Source: Janthinobacterium sp. 344 (GTDB lineage Bacteria > Pseudomonadota > Gammaproteobacteria > Burkholderiales > Burkholderiaceae_D). From it: a stretch of 64,000 bases of DNA. Position numbers and translations under genes: made by a program. Below the pieces are notes generated by a model. The model was not told where the DNA came from, made no database searches, and was given only the letters and a program-made list of their open reading frames with translations. Where the stretch lies: the NCBI RefSeq assembly GCF_900112025.1, contig NZ_FOKL01000010.1:124001-188000 (forward strand), given 5' to 3'. How positions within the stretch are numbered: position 1 is the stretch's first letter; every line of letters starts with the position of its first letter. This document shows positions 18,241 through 28,675 of this stretch, piece after piece.

Positions 18241-18642
18241 ATGCATATGCCCATCCAGTTCGACACCCTCGATTACGCCAAACGCCTCGCCTCGGCCGGC
18301 GTGCCCACCCAGCAGGCGGAAGCCCATGCCATGGCCCTGGGCGAGGTACTGGGCTCGGCCGTCGTCGTGCATGGCGAACTGGCGGCGCTGGAGCGCACGC
18401 TGCTGGGGGAAATCAAGCTGCTGTCGCAGAACGTCGATACCAAGTTAGGCGCTCTGGAGGCGAAGATCGATGCGCTGGAGCTCAGGCTCGACACCAAAAT
18501 AGACGCCCTGGAGCAAAAATTCGACGCCCGCCTGGAACGCCTGGACTTGCGCCATGGCGCCGACATGAAGCACGTGTACTGGATGATGAGCACCTTGATC
18601 CTGCTCAACCTGGGCATCCTCAGCAAACTGATGCTGCAGTAA
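18241..18642 (+). CDS. Coiled-coil protein with a C-terminal membrane anchor (DUF1640/CCDC90-like)
   Basis: A 133-residue protein. The N-terminal part FDTLDYAKRLASAGVPTQQA followed by EA resembles DUF1640 (CCDC90) proteins. A heptad-repeat coiled coil spans about 45-105 with repeated LxxKIDALE units, and a hydrophobic helix (111-131, VYWMMSTLILLNLGILSKL) anchors the C-terminus. The frame is open upstream to 18202, but an AGGAG 6 bases before the ATG at 18241 sets the start. DUF1640 genes are often close to mobile or stress loci; the role is unknown. Confidence 0.75.
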   Translation: MHMPIQFDTLDYAKRLASAGVPTQQAEAHAMALGEVLGSAVVVHGELAALERTLLGEIKLLSQNVDTKLGALEAKIDALELRLDTKIDALEQKFDARLERLDLRHGADMKHVYWMMSTLILLNLGILSKLMLQ

Positions 18643-18667
18643 GCACTCACCAACTTTCCTGGCAATC

Positions 18668-18705
18668 AAAAAGCCGCTGCTCCCGGGGGAGGTCAGCGGC
18701 TTTTG
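18668..18705. terminator. Bidirectional terminator between the coiled-coil gene and tatC
   Basis: AAAAAGCCGCTG and CAGCGGCTTTTG form a 12-bp near-perfect stem with A and T runs on both sides, placed between two convergent genes, so it can end transcripts from either side. Confidence 0.9.
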
Positions 18706-18726
18706 CTTGTGAGTATTGTCGAGCCT

Positions 18727-19482
18727 CTAGGACGCCTCTTCCGGCGCCTGCGTGGCCCTGACGAAGACGGGCGCCACCAGCAGGCCCAGCTCGAACAGCA
18801 GCCACATGGGGACGGCCAGCGAGAACTGGCTGACCACGTCCGGCGGCGTGACGATGGCGGCAATGACGAAGGCGCCGACGATGACGTAGGGACGCACTTC
18901 CTTGAGCTTGGCAACGGTAACGAGGCCCATGCGCACCAGGATCACCACCACCACGGGGACCTCGAAGGTGGCGCCAAAGGCCAGGCACATCGACATGACG
19001 AAATCGAGATAATTTTCGATATCGGGCGTGACGGCGATCGAGGAGGGCGCGAAATTGCTGATGAAGTGAAACACGCGGCCAAAGACAAAGAAATAGCAGA
19101 AGGCCACGCCGGCCATGAACAGCAGGGACGACGAGATGACCAGCGGCGCGATCAGGCGCTTTTCATGCGTGTACAGGCCGGGCGCGATGAACGCCCACAT
19201 CTGGTACAGCACCCACGGCAGCGAGACGATAAAGCCCAGCAGCAATGTCACCTTCATGGGAATCAGGAACGGCGACACCACGCCAGTGGCGATCAGTTTC
19301 GAGCCGACAGGCAGCGACGCCAGCATGGGGGCGGCGATGAAGTCATAGATGTGCGAGGCACCCGGCCAGTAAAACAGGATGCCGCAGACGATGGCGAAGC
19401 CGATCGAGGCCTTGACCAGGCGGTTGCGCAGCTCGACCAGATGCGAGATAAAGGTTTCTTCCACCGGGGATTTGCTACTCAT
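18727..19482 (-). CDS. tatC: Sec-independent protein translocase subunit TatC
   Basis: A 251-residue integral membrane protein with six transmembrane segments. FISHLVELRNRLVKA at the N-terminus is the conserved cytoplasmic segment that recognises twin-arginine signal peptides, and LYTHEKR and FGATFEVPVVVV are family hallmarks. With TatB it forms the receptor complex for folded proteins. It overlaps tatB by 4 bp and ends the long minus-strand gene run at a bidirectional terminator. Confidence 0.97.
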   Translation of the reverse strand: MSSKSPVEETFISHLVELRNRLVKASIGFAIVCGILFYWPGASHIYDFIAAPMLASLPVGSKLIATGVVSPFLIPMKVTLLLGFIVSLPWVLYQMWAFIAPGLYTHEKRLIAPLVISSSLLFMAGVAFCYFFVFGRVFHFISNFAPSSIAVTPDIENYLDFVMSMCLAFGATFEVPVVVVILVRMGLVTVAKLKEVRPYVIVGAFVIAAIVTPPDVVSQFSLAVPMWLLFELGLLVAPVFVRATQAPEEAS

Positions 19483-20021
19483 GAGTAAAAGGAGGACGCG
19501 CTGGCGCGGGGACGGAAGCGGGCCACGCGGGCGGCCGCCGACTGCACGTGCAGCTTGCCGCCGTGGCGCTGCTTGTACCAGCCGGGAATGGCGGAATTGC
19601 GCACCAGTTTCTTGCGGCGGAATTCGCGCGCCTTGCGGGCCAGGTCATCGTTGGTGGCGCGCAGCATGGCTTCGTGGGCATCATGCCCGTCGTCATGGCC
19701 TGCAGAGGACGTGGCATCGCCGCGCCAGGCGTCTTCCACCGCGGCCAGGTTGCCGGAAATCGAGTTTTCCACGCCATGCATGGATTTCTCCACGCTTTGC
19801 TTGACGGAATGGGCCGCTTCCTGCACTTCCTTCTGCAGGTTTTTCAGCTCTTCCATCTCGATTTCGCGCGAGACTTCGGACTTCACCTGGTTCAGATAGC
19901 GTTGCGCGCGGCCATACAGGGTACCGGCCATGCGCGCCACTCTCGGCAACTTTTCAGGGCCGATGACTATCAATGCAACCACGCCGATGATGGCGATTTT
20001 AGAGAGACCGAGATCGATCAT
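19479..20021 (-). CDS. tatB: Sec-independent protein translocase subunit TatB
   Basis: A 180-residue protein with one N-terminal membrane helix (LSKIAIIGVVALIVIGPEKLP, about 5-25) carrying the conserved GPEKLP hinge and an amphipathic helix after it, then a charged, partly coiled-coil cytoplasmic tail. The GPEKLP form and the length distinguish it from TatA. It sits between tatA (48 bp upstream) and tatC (4-bp overlap). Confidence 0.95.
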   Translation of the reverse strand: MIDLGLSKIAIIGVVALIVIGPEKLPRVARMAGTLYGRAQRYLNQVKSEVSREIEMEELKNLQKEVQEAAHSVKQSVEKSMHGVENSISGNLAAVEDAWRGDATSSAGHDDGHDAHEAMLRATNDDLARKAREFRRKKLVRNSAIPGWYKQRHGGKLHVQSAAARVARFRPRASASSFYS

Positions 20022-20069
20022 AAGCGGACAAGGGCTGTTACCGGACGAGGCAAGCGCCCCGCCACGCTA

Positions 20070-20309
20070 TCAGAACTTGGTTTTCTCTTTCGTCTCGACG
20101 TCGATGGTGCTTTTGTCGGCCACTTGCGATGGCGCAGCAGCAGGAGTGTTGGCTGGAGGAGGGACTTCCTCGTCGCCCTTGACGCCATCCTTGAAGCCTT
20201 TGACGGCCTTGCCGATATCACCGCCGATATTGCCCAGTTTTTTGGTGCCGAAGACCAGCATCACAATGACCAGAACGATCAGCCAGTGCCAAATACTCAA
20301 TGAACCCAT
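20070..20309 (-). CDS. tatA: Sec-independent protein translocase subunit TatA
   Basis: A 79-residue pore-forming Tat subunit. One membrane helix ([19 protein letters not shown]) is followed by the conserved [14 protein letters not shown] amphipathic helix and a proline/alanine-rich tail. The frame continues upstream, but AGGAGAATGTG directly before the ATG at 20309 and the family's N-terminus (MGSLSIWHW) fix the start. Confidence 0.96.
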   Translation of the reverse strand: MGSLSIWHWLIVLVIVMLVFGTKKLGNIGGDIGKAVKGFKDGVKGDEEVPPPANTPAAAPSQVADKSTIDVETKEKTKF

Positions 20310-20389
20310 CACATTCTCCTTGCGGGACGGTGCCCGAATAGCGTCAACCAATGCCGGTAGTATACACGCGAACCCGGCGCGCGGCGAAA

Positions 20390-20761
20390 TCAGTGCTGGC
20401 CGCGCCAGGGACGCGGGCCGCCATACACATGCATGTGCAGGTGGTACACCTCTTGCCCGCCATTCGGGCCGCTGTTGATCATGGTCTTGAAGCCGCCCGA
20501 CGGCACGCCATCGGCGTCATAGCTGACGGCGCAGCCGAACTCGGCAGCGAGCTTTGGCGCCAGGCGCAGCAGCTTGCCCAGCATTTGCGTATGGCTGTCG
20601 TCGCAGTCGGACAGGCTGGCCACGTGGCGCTTCGGGATCAGCAGCAGATGCACGGGGGCGGCCGGGTTGATGTCCTTGAAGGCCAGCAAATCGTCGTCCT
20701 CATACACGATGGACGCAGGAATTTGTTTTGCAGCAATCTTGCAGAAAATACAGTTATCCAC
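20390..20761 (-). CDS. hinT: HIT-family nucleotide-binding protein (HinT-like)
   Basis: A 123-residue histidine-triad hydrolase. [13 protein letters not shown] at the N-terminus with its cysteine pair, and HLHMHVYGG (107-115), which contains the His-x-His-x-His triad, identify it. HinT enzymes hydrolyse purine nucleoside phosphoramidates. It follows hisE by 15 bp in the same transcription unit and precedes tatA. Confidence 0.93.
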   Translation of the reverse strand: MDNCIFCKIAAKQIPASIVYEDDDLLAFKDINPAAPVHLLLIPKRHVASLSDCDDSHTQMLGKLLRLAPKLAAEFGCAVSYDADGVPSGGFKTMINSGPNGGQEVYHLHMHVYGGPRPWRGQH

Positions 20762-20776
20762 GCACGCTCCAGTAGG

Positions 20777-21148
20777 TCAGTGTTTGTCTGTTTCGCCAGC
20801 GTCGCGCAGCGCATCCTTGCGCGCGGCTTTTTCTTCCAGGCCGGACAGGCCTTCGCGGCGCGCCAGCTCGTCGAGCACCTGCTGCGGCGTCAGGTCGAAC
20901 TGCGCCAGCATCACGAGTGAATGAAACCACAGGTCGGCGCACTCGTACAAGACCTTCGACGGGTCGTTGTCGCGGCGCGCATCCTTGGCGGCCATTACCG
21001 TTTCCGTCGCCTCTTCGCCGATCTTTTTCAGGATGGCATCGTCGCCCTTGGCAAACAGGCGCGCCACGTACGAGGTGGCGGGATCGCCGCCATTGGCCAG
21101 CTTGCGTGATTCGATCACGGCGGCCAGGCGTTTTAAAGTTTCGCTCAT
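20777..21148 (-). CDS. hisE: Phosphoribosyl-ATP pyrophosphatase
   Basis: A 123-residue MazG-like protein that removes pyrophosphate from phosphoribosyl-ATP (second histidine step). The acidic metal-binding helices [15 protein letters not shown] and [14 protein letters not shown] are seen. It is a separate gene, unlike the HisIE fusion of enterics, and overlaps hisI by 4 bp. Confidence 0.95.
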   Translation of the reverse strand: MSETLKRLAAVIESRKLANGGDPATSYVARLFAKGDDAILKKIGEEATETVMAAKDARRDNDPSKVLYECADLWFHSLVMLAQFDLTPQQVLDELARREGLSGLEEKAARKDALRDAGETDKH

Positions 21149-21582
21149 TTGTTCTTGGTTTCCGCGTAAATCGTCTCAGGGTCTTTCAGCACGGGATCGG
21201 TGACTTGCCATTCCCCCGTTTTTTCGTCGCCTTCGAACTTCTGGAAGAAGCACGAATGGCGGCCCGTATGGCAGGCGATGCCGCCGGCTTGCTCGATTTT
21301 CAGCAAGACCACGTCCTCGTCGCAATCGAGGCGGATTTCCAGCACCTTTTGCGTGTGGCCCGACTCTTCGCCCTTGTGCCACAGTTTCTTGCGCGAGCGG
21401 CTCCAGTACACGGCTTCGCCCAGCTCCACCGTGCGCGCCAGCGCGTCGCGGTTCATCCAGGCAAACATCAGCACGTCATTGCTGCCCGCTTCCTGCGCGA
21501 TCACGGGCACGAGGCCGTGCTCGTCCCACTTGACCTTTTTCAGCCACTTGGCATTGCTCGATACAATTGTTGCGTTTTGCAT
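21145..21582 (-). CDS. hisI: Phosphoribosyl-AMP cyclohydrolase
   Basis: A 145-residue zinc enzyme opening the purine ring of phosphoribosyl-AMP (third histidine step). [31 protein letters not shown], the cysteine in RLDCDED and the pair in [11 protein letters not shown] (zinc ligands) are conserved. It is mono-functional, with hisE as a separate overlapping gene. Confidence 0.96.
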   Translation of the reverse strand: MQNATIVSSNAKWLKKVKWDEHGLVPVIAQEAGSNDVLMFAWMNRDALARTVELGEAVYWSRSRKKLWHKGEESGHTQKVLEIRLDCDEDVVLLKIEQAGGIACHTGRHSCFFQKFEGDEKTGEWQVTDPVLKDPETIYAETKNK

Positions 21583-21601
21583 AATCTTCTATCCTGCTGG
21601 T

Positions 21602-22363
21602 TTACGCCAGGCGCATGGGAATGCCCTGCTGCGCCATGAAACGCTTGGCTTCCTGCACCGTGTGCTGGCCGTAGTGGAAGATGCTGGCGGCCAGCACGGC
21701 GTCCGCGCGGCCCACCTTGATGCCATCGACCAGGTCCTGCAAGCCGCCCACGCCGCCCGAGGCGATCACGGGAATGCTGACGGCATCGGACACGCCGCGC
21801 GTCAGGCCCAGGTCAAAGCCCACTTTCGTGCCATCGCGGTCCATGCTGGTGAGCAAGATCTCGCCGGCCCCCAGGCTTTCCATTTTACGCGCCCAGTCGA
21901 ACGCGTCCAGACCCGTGGCATTGCGTCCGCCGTGGGTAAACACTTCCCACTTGCCGGGCGACACCTGCTTGGCGTCGATGGCGACGACGATGCATTGCGA
22001 ACCGTGCTTTTGCGACGCTTCATACACGAGTTGCGGGTTCGTCACGGCCGAGGTGTTGATGCTGACCTTGTCGGCGCCCGCGTTGAGCAGGCGGCGCACG
22101 TCTTCCACCACGCGCACGCCGCCGCCCACCGTCAGCGGAATGAACACTTGCGAAGCCACCGCTTCGATGATGTCGAAGATCAGGCCGCGGTTGTCGCTCG
22201 AAGCGGTGATGTCGAGGAAAGTGATTTCATCGGCGCCCTGCTCGTCATAGCGGCGGGCGATTTCCACCGGGTCGCCGGCGTCGCGCAATTGCGTGAAATT
22301 GACGCCTTTGACGACGCGGCCATTGGTCACGTCGAGGCAGGGGATGATACGTTTTGCAAGCAT
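21602..22363 (-). CDS. hisF: Imidazole glycerol phosphate synthase, cyclase subunit
   Basis: A 253-residue (beta/alpha)8 barrel that, with HisH, makes imidazole glycerol phosphate and AICAR. The catalytic aspartates are in [14 protein letters not shown] (D11) and TSMDRDGTK; both phosphate-binding halves are seen. The frame runs on upstream, but the family starts at [11 protein letters not shown], so 22363 is used. It lies 59 bp after hisA. Confidence 0.97.
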   Translation of the reverse strand: MLAKRIIPCLDVTNGRVVKGVNFTQLRDAGDPVEIARRYDEQGADEITFLDITASSDNRGLIFDIIEAVASQVFIPLTVGGGVRVVEDVRRLLNAGADKVSINTSAVTNPQLVYEASQKHGSQCIVVAIDAKQVSPGKWEVFTHGGRNATGLDAFDWARKMESLGAGEILLTSMDRDGTKVGFDLGLTRGVSDAVSIPVIASGGVGGLQDLVDGIKVGRADAVLAASIFHYGQHTVQEAKRFMAQQGIPMRLA

Positions 22364-22422
22364 GATGAGTTCCAGATTGTCGCCAGGCCCGGACATGCCT
22401 GCGCATGCCGGGCCGGGCAGGC

Positions 22423-23196
22423 TTAGACGGCGGCGTCGGTCAGTTCGTCGGCGCGTTCCTGCGCCTGCGCCAGGTCGATCGTGCCTTCATAGATGGAACG
22501 GCCGCAGATCACGCCTTCGATGCCTTCCGCCTGGACGGCGCACAGCGCTTCGACGTCGCCGATATTGTGCAGGCCGCCCGAGGCGATGACGGGAATCTTG
22601 ACGGCTTGCGCCAGCTTGACGGTGGCCTCGATATTGATGCCGCCCATCATGCCGTCGCGGCCGATGTCCGTGTAGATGATCGATTCGACGCCGTAGGCTT
22701 CGAATTTTTTCGCCAGGTCGATCACTTCGTGGCCCGACATCTTGCTCCAGCCATCGGTGGCCACCTTGCCATCCTTGGCATCGAGGCCGACGATGATGTG
22801 GCCGGGAAAGGCGCTGCAGGCGTCATGCAGGAAGCCGGGGCTTTTCACGGCCGCCGTGCCGATGATGACGTAGCTGATGCCCGCATCCAGGTAGCGCTCG
22901 ATGGTGTCGAGGTCGCGGATGCCGCCGCCCAGCTGCACGGGGATTTCCTCGATGTCGTTTTCCACGGCGAAATCCTGCACGGCTTGCAGGATGGCTTTCA
23001 CGGCGCCCTCGTTCTTCGGCTTGCCGGCAAAGGCGCCGTTCAGGTCGACCAGGTGCAGCCGGCGCGCGCCCTGCATCAGCCAATGGCGGGCCATCTCGGC
23101 CGGGTCTTCGGAAAATACGGTGGCAAGTTCCATATCGCCTTGTTTCAGGCGTACGCAGTGACCGTCTTTCAGGTCGATGGCGGGAATAAGCAGCAT
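22423..23196 (-). CDS. hisA: ProFAR isomerase (phosphoribosylformimino-AICAR-P isomerase)
   Basis: A 257-residue barrel enzyme isomerising ProFAR to PRFAR, the HisF substrate. [20 protein letters not shown] carries the first catalytic aspartate (D8) and [10 protein letters not shown] the second; GGGIRD and ASGGL are the phosphate-binding loops. It lies between hisH and hisF. Confidence 0.97.
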   Translation of the reverse strand: MLLIPAIDLKDGHCVRLKQGDMELATVFSEDPAEMARHWLMQGARRLHLVDLNGAFAGKPKNEGAVKAILQAVQDFAVENDIEEIPVQLGGGIRDLDTIERYLDAGISYVIIGTAAVKSPGFLHDACSAFPGHIIVGLDAKDGKVATDGWSKMSGHEVIDLAKKFEAYGVESIIYTDIGRDGMMGGINIEATVKLAQAVKIPVIASGGLHNIGDVEALCAVQAEGIEGVICGRSIYEGTIDLAQAQERADELTDAAV

Positions 23197-23260
23197 GGTC
23201 AGTGTGGTTTAGAGTAAGAGTGAAGAGCGAAAAAAAGCCGGAAAAGTCACGTAGGGAGCG

Positions 23261-23899
23261 TCAAGGTTGCCAGTGAACGAAGTTCTTGTACAGCTGCAAG
23301 CCAGCGGCAGCGCTTTTTTCAGGGTGGAACTGTGTCGCGAAAATATTATCACGGGCGACGGCGCAGGCGAACGGCGCGCCATAGACAGTCTCGCCCACCG
23401 TGTGCGCCGCCTCTTGAGGTTGAGCAAAATAGCTGTGCACAAAGTAAAAATACGCGTTGTCGGCGATGCCATCCCACATGGCATGGGACGCCGTTTGCCG
23501 CACTTGGTTCCAGCCCATTTGCGGCACCTTGAAGCGCGAGCCGTCTTCCTGCACCTGGCCGTCGAGCTGGAAGCGCACGACTTTGCCTGGCAGCAAGCCC
23601 AAGCCGGCCGCGTCGCCCTCTTCGCTGCTGTCGAACAGCATCTGTTCGCCGATGCACACGCCCAGCACGGGCCTGCTGTCGGCCGCGCGCAGCACCGCCT
23701 CCAGCACGCCCGATTCGCGCAGGCTGCGCATGCAGTCGGGCATGGCGCCCTGGCCCGGCAGGACGATGCGGTCGGCGCCGTCGATGTCGGCCGGCTCGCC
23801 GGAGATGCGCACATCGGCTTCCGGCGCCACGGCGCGCAGGGCCTGCGCCACCGAGCGCAGGTTGCCCATGCCGTAATCCACCACCACAATTTTATTCAT
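23261..23899 (-). CDS. hisH: Imidazole glycerol phosphate synthase, glutaminase subunit
   Basis: A 212-residue class I glutamine amidotransferase supplying ammonia to HisF. The nucleophile cysteine is in GVCIGEQML, and the His-Glu pair in [18 protein letters not shown] opens the domain and [10 protein letters not shown] forms the oxyanion strand. It lies 37 bp after hisB. Confidence 0.97.
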   Translation of the reverse strand: MNKIVVVDYGMGNLRSVAQALRAVAPEADVRISGEPADIDGADRIVLPGQGAMPDCMRSLRESGVLEAVLRAADSRPVLGVCIGEQMLFDSSEEGDAAGLGLLPGKVVRFQLDGQVQEDGSRFKVPQMGWNQVRQTASHAMWDGIADNAYFYFVHSYFAQPQEAAHTVGETVYGAPFACAVARDNIFATQFHPEKSAAAGLQLYKNFVHWQP

Positions 23900-23936
23900 G
23901 TTTAATCTCGGAATCTACAGGTAGCGCGGGCGGCGC

Positions 23937-24527
23937 TTACAGGCTGCCCTTGGTCGATGGAATGATGCCGGCCGCGCGCTCGTCGAGCTCGGCAGCCATG
24001 CGCAGCGCGCGGCCAAAGGCCTTGAACACGGTTTCGCACTGGTGGTGGGCATTCGTGCCGCGCAAGTTATCGATATGCAAGGTCACGCCCGCATGGTTGA
24101 CGAAGCCGCGGAAAAATTCCAGGGTCAGGTCGACGTCGAAGCCGGCGATCATGGCGCGCGTAAACGGGATGTGGTATTCGATGCCCGGGCGGCCCGAGAA
24201 ATCGAGCACCACGCGCGACAGCGCCTCGTCCAGCGGCACGTAGGCATGGCCGTAGCGGCGGATGCCTTTCTTGTCGCCGATGGCCTTGGCCACGGCCATG
24301 CCCAGGGTGATGCCCACGTCTTCCACCGTATGGTGGTTGTCGATATGCACGTCGCCCGTCGCTTCGATATCCAGGTCGATCAAGCCGTGGCGGGCGATCT
24401 GGTCCAGCATATGGTCGAGGAAGGGCACGCCCGTATTGAGCTTTTGCTGGCCGGTGCCGTCCAGGTTGAGGGCGACGCGAACTTGCGTCTCGTTGGTGTT
24501 ACGCGTGATTTCTGCGGTGCGGGTCAT
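23937..24527 (-). CDS. hisB: Imidazoleglycerol-phosphate dehydratase
   Basis: A 196-residue mono-functional dehydratase (sixth histidine step); the phosphatase domain of the enteric bifunctional HisB is absent. The two Mn-binding histidine motifs are [10 protein letters not shown] and [11 protein letters not shown]. It lies 19 bp after hisC. Confidence 0.97.
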   Translation of the reverse strand: MTRTAEITRNTNETQVRVALNLDGTGQQKLNTGVPFLDHMLDQIARHGLIDLDIEATGDVHIDNHHTVEDVGITLGMAVAKAIGDKKGIRRYGHAYVPLDEALSRVVLDFSGRPGIEYHIPFTRAMIAGFDVDLTLEFFRGFVNHAGVTLHIDNLRGTNAHHQCETVFKAFGRALRMAAELDERAAGIIPSTKGSL

Positions 24528-24546
24528 GGGAGGCTCTGGCGATTAG

Positions 24547-25641
24547 CTAAACGAGGGATGCCTTGAAGGCATCGTAAAAAAGGGAATTCTCTTCCGGGGT
24601 GCTGACGCTGATGCGCAGGCAATTGGCCAGCGCAGCATGCATTTTACTCATATTTTTAATTAAAACCCTGCGGGCAAGCAGTTTTGCGCAAACATCGTCG
24701 GCATCAGCCACACGAATCAGAAGAAAATTTGCCTTCGAGGGGAACACGGTCACGCCGGGCAGTTCCGCCAGGCGCAGCGCCAGCGCGTCGCGCGCGCTGT
24801 TGAGCAATGTCGCCTGGGCGTTGAGCACATCGAGGTGCGCGAGCGCGAATTCGGCCGCCGCCTGCGTCAGCACATTGACGTTGTACGGCGGGCGCACTTT
24901 TTCAAACTGCGCCAGCAGGGCCGGCGCGGCCGACATGTAGCCCAGGCGGATGCCGGCCAGGCCCAGTTTCGACACGGTGCGCATCACCACCAGGTTCTCG
25001 AACTCGGGCAGGCGGCCCATGAAGCTGTGCTGCGCGAACGGCTCGTAGGCTTCGTCGACGACGGCGATGCCCGTGTCGCCCAGGGCCGCGAGGATGCGCT
25101 CGATATCGGCGCTGGCGAACAGGTTGCCCGTCGGGTTGTTCGGATACGCGAGGAAGACCAGCGCCGGGCGGTGTTCGGCGATGGCCGCCAGCATGGCCGG
25201 CAGGTCCAGGCTGAAGTCCGCCTGCAGGGGCACGCCGACGAAATCCATGCCGGCGAACTGCGCCGAACGCGCATACATGACGAAGGCCGGCACGGGCGCC
25301 AGCAGCACGGCGCGCTGGCCCGGCTCCTGGGTGGCGCACGCCATGGCCAGGATCGAGATCAGTTCATCGGAGCCATTGCCCAGCAAGACATCGTAGCCGG
25401 CGGGCACGCCAAGCTTTTCGCAGATGGCCGCCTGCAGGCTGGCGTAGGAAGGGGGGTAGCGGTTCAGCACGGCGCCGGCCAGGCGCGCGCCCAGTTCCTC
25501 GCGCAGCTGCGGCGGCAGCGGATACGGGTTTTCCATCGCATCGAGTTTGATGTAACCGCTGGCATCGGCAACCTGGTAGCTTTTCACGGCCCGCACATCG
25601 GGCCGCACGGTGTTGCTGATTAACTGCTCGAGGAAAGACAT
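24547..25641 (-). CDS. hisC: Histidinol-phosphate aminotransferase
   Basis: A 364-residue fold-type I PLP enzyme transaminating imidazole acetol phosphate. [12 protein letters not shown] at the N-terminus, the NPTG motif in [19 protein letters not shown], the PLP lysine in [14 protein letters not shown] and the C-terminal arginine in CLRISV are conserved. It begins 22 bp after the DNA methyltransferase gene inserted between it and hisD. Confidence 0.96.
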   Translation of the reverse strand: MSFLEQLISNTVRPDVRAVKSYQVADASGYIKLDAMENPYPLPPQLREELGARLAGAVLNRYPPSYASLQAAICEKLGVPAGYDVLLGNGSDELISILAMACATQEPGQRAVLLAPVPAFVMYARSAQFAGMDFVGVPLQADFSLDLPAMLAAIAEHRPALVFLAYPNNPTGNLFASADIERILAALGDTGIAVVDEAYEPFAQHSFMGRLPEFENLVVMRTVSKLGLAGIRLGYMSAAPALLAQFEKVRPPYNVNVLTQAAAEFALAHLDVLNAQATLLNSARDALALRLAELPGVTVFPSKANFLLIRVADADDVCAKLLARRVLIKNMSKMHAALANCLRISVSTPEENSLFYDAFKASLV

Positions 25642-25663
25642 GCTGCAAACACTCCTGATGGAA

Positions 25664-26626
25664 TTAGATGGATACGTCTTCCGGCACGCCGGCGCTGCGC
25701 GCCTTGCGGGCCGGGTTTTTTTTCACGGCGGACGTCTTTTTCGCCGCCGCCGGTTTCTTCGCGGCCGCCTTGGCCGCCGTGGGCGCGGCGCTCCTGCGCT
25801 TGGCCGGCGCCTTCTTCTTGTCCGCCTGCGGCGCGGCCGGTTCGGCCTGCTCCTGGGCGAGCGCCGCCAATCGCTGTTCGATGATGGCGCAGTAATCGGG
25901 ATTCAATTCAAAGCCGACGAAGTCGCGCCCGCAGCGCTTGGCCGCCAGCGCCGTGGTGCCGCTGCCCATGAACAGGTCGAGCACCACGCCGCCAGGCGGG
26001 CACGAGGCCTTGAGCATGCGCTCGATGATTTCCAGCGGCTTTTGCGTCGGGTGGTCGGCCCGTTCCGGGTGTTCCTTGTGCAGGCGCGAGACGCTCCACA
26101 AGTCTTTCGGGTTGTAGCCCACTTCCAGCCATTTGGCGCCGATGAAAATCGAGCGCGAGCGGGCTTTTTTGGTGGCCGCGTCGTAGGCGATGCGCACCGC
26201 GTCAAGATCGAAGTAGTAATCCTTGCGCTTGACGAAGAAGCCGATGGTGTCGTGCACCGATGAAAAGCTGCGCACGCTGCCGCCCATGGACGGCACGCGG
26301 CGGTCCCAGATGATTTCATTCATCATCGCCATGCGCTGTTTCAGCATGACGAAGATCTCCGGCGAATAGCGCCAGGTGAGAAAGATATACAGGCTGCCGT
26401 TGGCTTTCAGCTTGGGCAGCGCCGCGTCGATCCACTGCTCCGTCCAGCGCAGGTAGTCGGCCACCGACTGCTGGTCCGAGGCGTTGCCGTAATCCTTGCC
26501 CAGGTTGTACGGCGGATCCGTCAGGATCAGGTCCACCGAGCCATCGGGAATGCGCGCCAGCCCCGCCAGCGCGTCCTCGCAATAGACCCGGTTGACCCAG
26601 TCCGGCTGATCCGCCATCGCCGTCAT
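25664..26626 (-). CDS. Beta-class adenine-type DNA methyltransferase with a lysine-rich tail, inside the his operon
   Basis: A 320-residue S-adenosylmethionine-dependent DNA methyltransferase. The catalytic [12 protein letters not shown] (DPPY at 37-40) comes before HPTQKP (192-197) and the SAM-binding [18 protein letters not shown] (219-224 core), which is the beta-class order of N6-adenine or N4-cytosine enzymes. Residues 268-312 form a low-complexity Lys/Ala/Pro tail ([19 protein letters not shown]) like histone H1-type DNA-binding tails. The ATG at 26626 overlaps the hisD stop (ATGA), so it is translationally coupled; the frame is open further upstream inside hisD but without family similarity. 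No restriction endonuclease is adjacent, so it is an orphan methylase of unknown target. Confidence 0.9.
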   Translation of the reverse strand: MTAMADQPDWVNRVYCEDALAGLARIPDGSVDLILTDPPYNLGKDYGNASDQQSVADYLRWTEQWIDAALPKLKANGSLYIFLTWRYSPEIFVMLKQRMAMMNEIIWDRRVPSMGGSVRSFSSVHDTIGFFVKRKDYYFDLDAVRIAYDAATKKARSRSIFIGAKWLEVGYNPKDLWSVSRLHKEHPERADHPTQKPLEIIERMLKASCPPGGVVLDLFMGSGTTALAAKRCGRDFVGFELNPDYCAIIEQRLAALAQEQAEPAAPQADKKKAPAKRRSAAPTAAKAAAKKPAAAKKTSAVKKNPARKARSAGVPEDVSI

Positions 26627-27948
26627 GGCTGCGGCTTCAGGCGCAGTTCGGCGCTGCGCGCGTGCGCCTGCAAGCCTTCGCCATACGCCAGGGTGGCGGC
26701 GACACGGCCCAGGGTTTGCGCGCCCGCCTCGCTGACGTGAATGATGGAAGAACGCTTCTGGAAGTCGTACACGCCCAGCGGCGACGAAAAACGCGCCGTG
26801 CGCGACGTCGGCAGCACGTGGTTGGGACCGCAGCAATAGTCGCCCAGCGATTCGGACGAAAAACGGCCCAGGAACATGGCGCCCGCGTGGCGGATTTTAT
26901 CTGCCCACTGCTGCGGATGCTCCGCCGAGATTTCCAGGTGCTCGGCGGCGATGGCATTGGCGATCTCGCACGCCTCGTCCATGCTGCGCACCTTGATCAG
27001 CGCGCCCCGGTCGGCCAGCGAGGTGCTGATGGTGGCCTGGCGCGGCATCGTCGGCAGCAGCTTGGCGATGCTCTCCTCGACTTTCGCGATGTAGGCGGCG
27101 TCAGGGCACAGCAAAATGGCTTGCGCCAGTTCGTCGTGCTCGGCCTGCGAAAACAGGTCCATCGCCACCCAGTCCGGGTCCGTCGTGCCGTCGCACAGCA
27201 CCAGGATTTCCGACGGCCCGGCGATCATGTCGATGCCGACGATGCCGAACACGCGGCGCTTGGCGGCCGCCACATAGGCGTTGCCGGGGCCGACGATTTT
27301 ATCCACGGCGGCGATCGTCTGCGTGCCGTAGGCCAGCGCGCCGACGGCTTGCGCGCCGCCGATGGTGATCACGCGCGTCACGCCGGCGATGGCGGCGGCG
27401 GCCAGCACCATCTGGTTTTTCACGCCGTCCGGCGTCGGCACCACCATGATGATTTCGCCCACGCCCGCCACGTGCGCGGGAATGGCGTTCATCAGCACGG
27501 ACGACGGATACGCCGCCTTGCCGCCCGGGACGTAGATGCCGACCCGGTCCAGCGGCGTGATCTTTTGCCCCAGCAGCGTGCCATCAGGCTCGGTGTAGGT
27601 GAAGCCGCGCAATTCCTCGCGCTGGCGTTCGTGGAAGGCGCGGATGCGCTGGGCGGCGACCTGCAGCGCTTCGCGCTGGGCCGACGGCAAGCCGTTCAGG
27701 GCCGCCTGCAATTCGGCCTGCGAAATATCAAACGCCGCCATTTCCGCCGCGCCGCCGTGCGGGATGCGGTCGAAGCGGTTGGTGTATTCCAGGACGGCGG
27801 CATCGCCGCGCGCTTTCACGTCGGCGAGGATTTTTGCGACCGACGTTTCAATCGCTGCGTCGGTGCCCGCCTCGAACGCCAGCAGCGTATCGAGCGATTG
27901 TTGGAAACCTTCCTGGCTTGAATCGAGCTTGCGTATCTGTATCGGCAT
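26623..27948 (-). CDS. hisD: Histidinol dehydrogenase
   Basis: A 441-residue zinc, NAD-dependent enzyme catalysing the last two oxidations to histidine. [40 protein letters not shown] and [13 protein letters not shown] (zinc/catalytic region), plus AEHLEI, are conserved. It lies 26 bp after hisG and overlaps the methyltransferase gene by 4 bp. Confidence 0.97.
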   Translation of the reverse strand: MPIQIRKLDSSQEGFQQSLDTLLAFEAGTDAAIETSVAKILADVKARGDAAVLEYTNRFDRIPHGGAAEMAAFDISQAELQAALNGLPSAQREALQVAAQRIRAFHERQREELRGFTYTEPDGTLLGQKITPLDRVGIYVPGGKAAYPSSVLMNAIPAHVAGVGEIIMVVPTPDGVKNQMVLAAAAIAGVTRVITIGGAQAVGALAYGTQTIAAVDKIVGPGNAYVAAAKRRVFGIVGIDMIAGPSEILVLCDGTTDPDWVAMDLFSQAEHDELAQAILLCPDAAYIAKVEESIAKLLPTMPRQATISTSLADRGALIKVRSMDEACEIANAIAAEHLEISAEHPQQWADKIRHAGAMFLGRFSSESLGDYCCGPNHVLPTSRTARFSSPLGVYDFQKRSSIIHVSEAGAQTLGRVAATLAYGEGLQAHARSAELRLKPQP

Positions 27949-27974
27949 AATCGGCTTTCTGCTACTGAATGTGT

Positions 27975-28643
27975 CTAGGCTTGCGAGGCGCGTTCAAACG
28001 CCTCGATAATCGGCTGCAAGCGCTCGCGCTTGAGCTTTAATGCCGCCTGGTTGACCACCAGGCGCGACGAAATTTCCATGATGTGCTCGACCTCGACGAG
28101 GTTGTTCGCGCGCAGGGTGCTGCCCGTGCTGACCAGGTCGACGATGGCGTCGGACAGGCCGACCAGCGGGGCCAGTTCCATCGAGCCATACAGCTTGATC
28201 AGGTCGACGTGCACGCCCTTGGCGGCGAAGTGCTCGCGCGCCGTGTGCACGAACTTGGTGGCCACGCGCAGGCGCGCGCCCTGGTGCACGGCCTTTTCGT
28301 AATCAAAGCCGGCCTGCACCGCCACCGACATGCGGCAGGAGGCGATATTCAGGTCGATCGGCTGGTACAGGCCTTCGCCGCCGTGTTCCAGCAGCACGTC
28401 CTTGCCCGCCACGCCGAAATCGGCCGCGCCGTACTGCACATAGGTCGGCACGTCGCTGGCGCGCACGATGATGACGCGCACGTTCGGATCGTTGGTGGCC
28501 AAAATCAGCTTGCGCGAGGTCTCCGGGTTTTCCAGCACCTGGATGCCGGCCGCTTCCAGCAGCGGCATGGTGTCCTCAAAAATGCGGCCCTTCGACAGCG
28601 CCAAAATCAGCTGGGAGCTGTCGCCCGTATTCGATCCGTTCAT
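27975..28643 (-). CDS. hisG: ATP phosphoribosyltransferase, short form
   Basis: A 222-residue HisG, the first and rate-setting histidine step. [36 protein letters not shown] and [15 protein letters not shown] (PRPP loop) are seen. It ends before the C-terminal regulatory domain of the 300-residue long form, so it belongs to the short form that needs the HisZ subunit for activity and feedback control. No hisZ lies in this window. Confidence 0.96.
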   Translation of the reverse strand: MNGSNTGDSSQLILALSKGRIFEDTMPLLEAAGIQVLENPETSRKLILATNDPNVRVIIVRASDVPTYVQYGAADFGVAGKDVLLEHGGEGLYQPIDLNIASCRMSVAVQAGFDYEKAVHQGARLRVATKFVHTAREHFAAKGVHVDLIKLYGSMELAPLVGLSDAIVDLVSTGSTLRANNLVEVEHIMEISSRLVVNQAALKLKRERLQPIIEAFERASQA

Positions 28644-28675
28644 GCTCGTTCCTTACTCATTTATGATTTACAACA

